A DNA stretch of 64,000 nucleotides from Streptomyces antnestii. GTDB taxonomy: Bacteria; Actinomycetota; Actinomycetes; Streptomycetales; Streptomycetaceae. The stretch lies in assembly GCF_004005495.1 (NCBI RefSeq), contig NZ_RZYA01000010.1, forward strand, positions 62,001 to 126,000. Direction: 5' to 3'. The notes beneath the pieces were generated by a model. It searched no databases, had not been told where the DNA came from, and saw only the letters and a list, made by a program, of their open reading frames with translations. The position numbers and the translations under genes are program-made. Positions 62,398 through 64,000 of this stretch are shown one piece after another. Within the stretch, counting starts at the first letter, position 1; every line of letters begins with the position of its first letter.

Positions 62398-63097
62398 GGG
62401 CACCGCCGGGTGCGGGCACGCGCGCGTAGACGTCGTCACGGGACAGGGAGCCCCAGTGGCCCGTCGGCCAGGCGATCCACCGGGCCTCGCCGATCACCGA
62501 GCCCACGGGGATCATGCCGCCGCCGGGCGCGCCCAGGTAGTCGCGTGAGTCCCGGGAGTCGCCCCGGTGGTCGCCGAGCAGGAAGAGGGTGCCGTCGGGC
62601 ACGACGAGGTCGAAGGGGACCGCCGAGGGGGCGTTCCCGGGGTACAGGATCGCGAGCTCGTCCACGGGTTCGCCGTTCACCGCGATCCTCCCCCTGCTGT
62701 CGCAGCAGACCACATGGTCTCCCCCCACGCCCACGACCCGCTTGATGTAGTCGGCGTCGCCGAAGTAGCCGGTGCCGTCGAAGACCACGACGTCACCCCG
62801 CTGCGGCTCGGCACCGAAACGGTACGCCACCTTGTTTACGAGAACGCGGTCCCCGGCCCTCAACGCGGGCTCCATGGAACCGCTGGGGATCTCGAACGGC
62901 TGCATGACGAAGACGCTCACGACGAGCAGGAGAACGAGGCAGAGCAGCGCCGACAGGGTCAGGCGGCCGCCGGGCAGCAGGGACACCACGTCCGGCAGAA
63001 ACGCGGAACGCGACCGCTCCTCCTCCCCCTCGTGATCAGAGTGATCGGAGGGGTGGGAGGGGCGGTCGCGTTCCGTCGGCTGTGCTTGGGTGTCCAT
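62390..63097 (-). CDS. sipW: Type I signal peptidase SipW
   Basis: A 235-residue peptidase. An N-terminal charged arm (MDTQAQPTERDRPSHPSDHS) precedes the helix LTLSALLCLVLLLVVSVFVM. Catalytic Ser 74 is in IPSGSMEPALR and Lys 119 in DYIKRVVGVGGD, with the conserved TLFLLGDHRGDSRDSRDYLG box. It has no C-terminal anchor segment, unlike sipZ and sipY. It follows rplS by 45 bases and opens the four-gene signal peptidase run. Confidence 0.93.
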   Translation of the reverse strand: MDTQAQPTERDRPSHPSDHSDHEGEEERSRSAFLPDVVSLLPGGRLTLSALLCLVLLLVVSVFVMQPFEIPSGSMEPALRAGDRVLVNKVAYRFGAEPQRGDVVVFDGTGYFGDADYIKRVVGVGGDHVVCCDSRGRIAVNGEPVDELAILYPGNAPSAVPFDLVVPDGTLFLLGDHRGDSRDSRDYLGAPGGGMIPVGSVIGEARWIAWPTGHWGSLSRDDVYARVPAPGGAHG

Positions 63098-63142
63098 CGA
63101 GGCCAGATGCTATCCGGCCCCGCTGTGACGCCGTGCGCGAGC

Positions 63143-63493
63143 TCAGTTGTCGCGCTTCTCCTTGATCTTCGCGGCCTTGCCGCGCAGCTCACGGAGGTAG
63201 TACAGCTTGGCGCGACGGACGTCACCGCGGCTGACGAGCTCGATCTTCTCGAAGATCGGGCTGTTCACCGGGAAGGTGCGCTCGACGCCGACGGAGAAGG
63301 AGACCTTGCGGACCGTGAAGGTCTCGCGGACACCGGCGCCCTGGCGGCGGATGACTACGCCCTTGAACTGCTGCACACGGGAGCGGTTGCCCTCGATGAC
63401 GCGGACGTGGACGTTGACGGTGTCACCCGGGCGGAAGGCCGGGATGTCGCTGCGCAGCGACGCGCTGTCGACGGAGTCGAGCAGGTGAGACAT
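63143..63493 (-). CDS. rplS: 50S ribosomal protein L19
   Basis: A 116-residue ribosomal protein at the 30S-50S interface. The segments [60 protein letters not shown] and [20 protein letters not shown] are typical. It follows trmD on the same strand, the standard rpsP-rimM-trmD-rplS arrangement, of which the earlier part lies outside the window. Confidence 0.97.
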   Translation of the reverse strand: MSHLLDSVDSASLRSDIPAFRPGDTVNVHVRVIEGNRSRVQQFKGVVIRRQGAGVRETFTVRKVSFSVGVERTFPVNSPIFEKIELVSRGDVRRAKLYYLRELRGKAAKIKEKRDN

Positions 63494-63585
63494 GATCGTC
63501 TGCTTTCTTCACCGATGCCACAGGTCATCGGCGGGATCTTCGAAATGAGGATTCGGTAGCTGATCGCGTCGGGCGGACGTCGTTC

Positions 63586-63600
63586 CCCCTGTGGCAGGGG
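63586..63600 (-). promoter_or_regulatory. Short hairpin between trmD and rplS
   Basis: CCCCTG (63586-63591) pairs with CAGGGG (63595-63600) around a three-base loop, 93 bases before rplS. It may lie in an rplS leader or mark processing of the trmD-rplS mRNA. Otherwise the 132-base gap shows nothing clear. Confidence 0.35.
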
Positions 63601-63625
63601 CGCACGCTGGACGTACAGCAGCGGC

Positions 63626-64000
63626 CTATTCTTCCACGGCGTCGGGGTCTCGCCCAAATCGGCCGTCGGGACCCGGCCGCCAGCCCAGGATGGAGAGCAT
63701 CTCGCGGTCCTTCTTGTCGAAGGCCGAGGGATCGCAACGCTCCACGAGGTCGGGCCTGTTGCGGGTCGTGCGCCGCAGCGCCTCGTCCCTGCGCCAGCGC
63801 GCGATCTTGCCGTGGTGGCCGCTCAGGAGGACGTCCGGGATGCCCTGGCCGCGCCACTCGGGGGGCTTGGTGTACACGGGCCCTTCGAGGAGGTTGGCCA
63901 TGGCGCCGGGAGCGAACGAGTCGTCCCGGTGGGACTCCGCGTTGCCGAGGACGCCGGGCAGCAGCCGGGCGACGGCCTCCGTGATGACGAGTACGGCGGC
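63626..64000 (-). CDS. trmD: tRNA (guanine-N1)-methyltransferase, C-terminal part
   Basis: The last 124 codons are present; the gene enters from the right edge. The text LLPGVLGNAESHRDDSF is the trefoil-knot SAM region's C-terminal end. LEGPVYTKPPEWRGQGIPDV, LLSGHHGKIARWRRDEALRR and TTRNRPDLVERC form the typical TrmD C-terminal domain. It methylates G37 of tRNAs to prevent frameshifting. It precedes rplS on the same strand. Confidence 0.95.
   Translation of the reverse strand, partial: AAVLVITEAVARLLPGVLGNAESHRDDSFAPGAMANLLEGPVYTKPPEWRGQGIPDVLLSGHHGKIARWRRDEALRRTTRNRPDLVERCDPSAFDKKDREMLSILGWRPGPDGRFGRDPDAVEE

Overview
The window is a 64 kb piece of a very GC-rich actinobacterial core chromosome, almost certainly Streptomyces. 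The support is the sporulation sigma factor WhiG, four tandem type I signal peptidases between the rplS and NUDIX genes, many GTG/TTG starts, and a gene order I recognise from the S. coelicolor segment running from proS/ispG down to rplS/trmD (from memory, not checked). I saw no tRNA or rRNA gene, CRISPR array, transposase, integrase or phage module. Most genes lie on the minus strand.

Layout. 1-9 kb: the N-terminal part of proS, a GNAT gene, and a DUF1684/peptide ABC transporter operon. 6.7-14.2 kb: a second GNAT gene, a highly structured intergenic repeat, the isoprenoid genes ispG and dxr with the rseP protease gene, a small membrane protein and a long acyl-CoA dehydrogenase. 14.4-40.2 kb: a spread-out nitrogen and polyamine/GABA catabolic region. 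It holds three aldehyde dehydrogenases, two class III aminotransferases, a PuuB-like FAD oxidase, a PotABCD transporter, an orphan PotD paralogue, a PucR and an Lrp regulator, and a conjugation-type ATPase. Interspersed are a probable 6C small RNA, a NADAR protein, an adenosine-deaminase-like enzyme, a GDPD-like protein and secreted or membrane proteins. 40.3-42.8 kb: an ABC exporter pair whose ATPase lacks several canonical motifs, and a VOC protein. 42.8-46.8 kb: a thiamine-type ABC operon behind a TPP riboswitch.

46.8-64 kb is housekeeping: rlmN, cdsA, frr, pyrH, tsf, rpsB, an M23 peptidase, a TetR regulator, whiG, dprA, comM, yraN, DUF2469, NUDIX, sipZ/Y/X/W, rplS and the 3' part of trmD.

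How it works together. PotABCD would import putrescine or spermidine. The FAD oxidase, the aminobutyraldehyde-type dehydrogenases, the second aminotransferase and GabT would carry the carbon to GABA and succinate semialdehyde. The Lrp gene is divergent from one dehydrogenase and overlaps the aminotransferase gene. Translation, nucleotide and lipid genes form the usual rpsB-tsf / pyrH-frr-cdsA-rlmN and trmD-rplS-sip series.

The least ordinary features are the 6C-like RNA between gabT and a PAP2 gene, the multi-hairpin repeat after ispG, the hexapeptide minisatellite at the start of dprA, the degenerate ABC ATPase, the TPP riboswitch with a terminator platform, and interleaved operator-like repeats before the polyamine operon. 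No wholly new system is evident.
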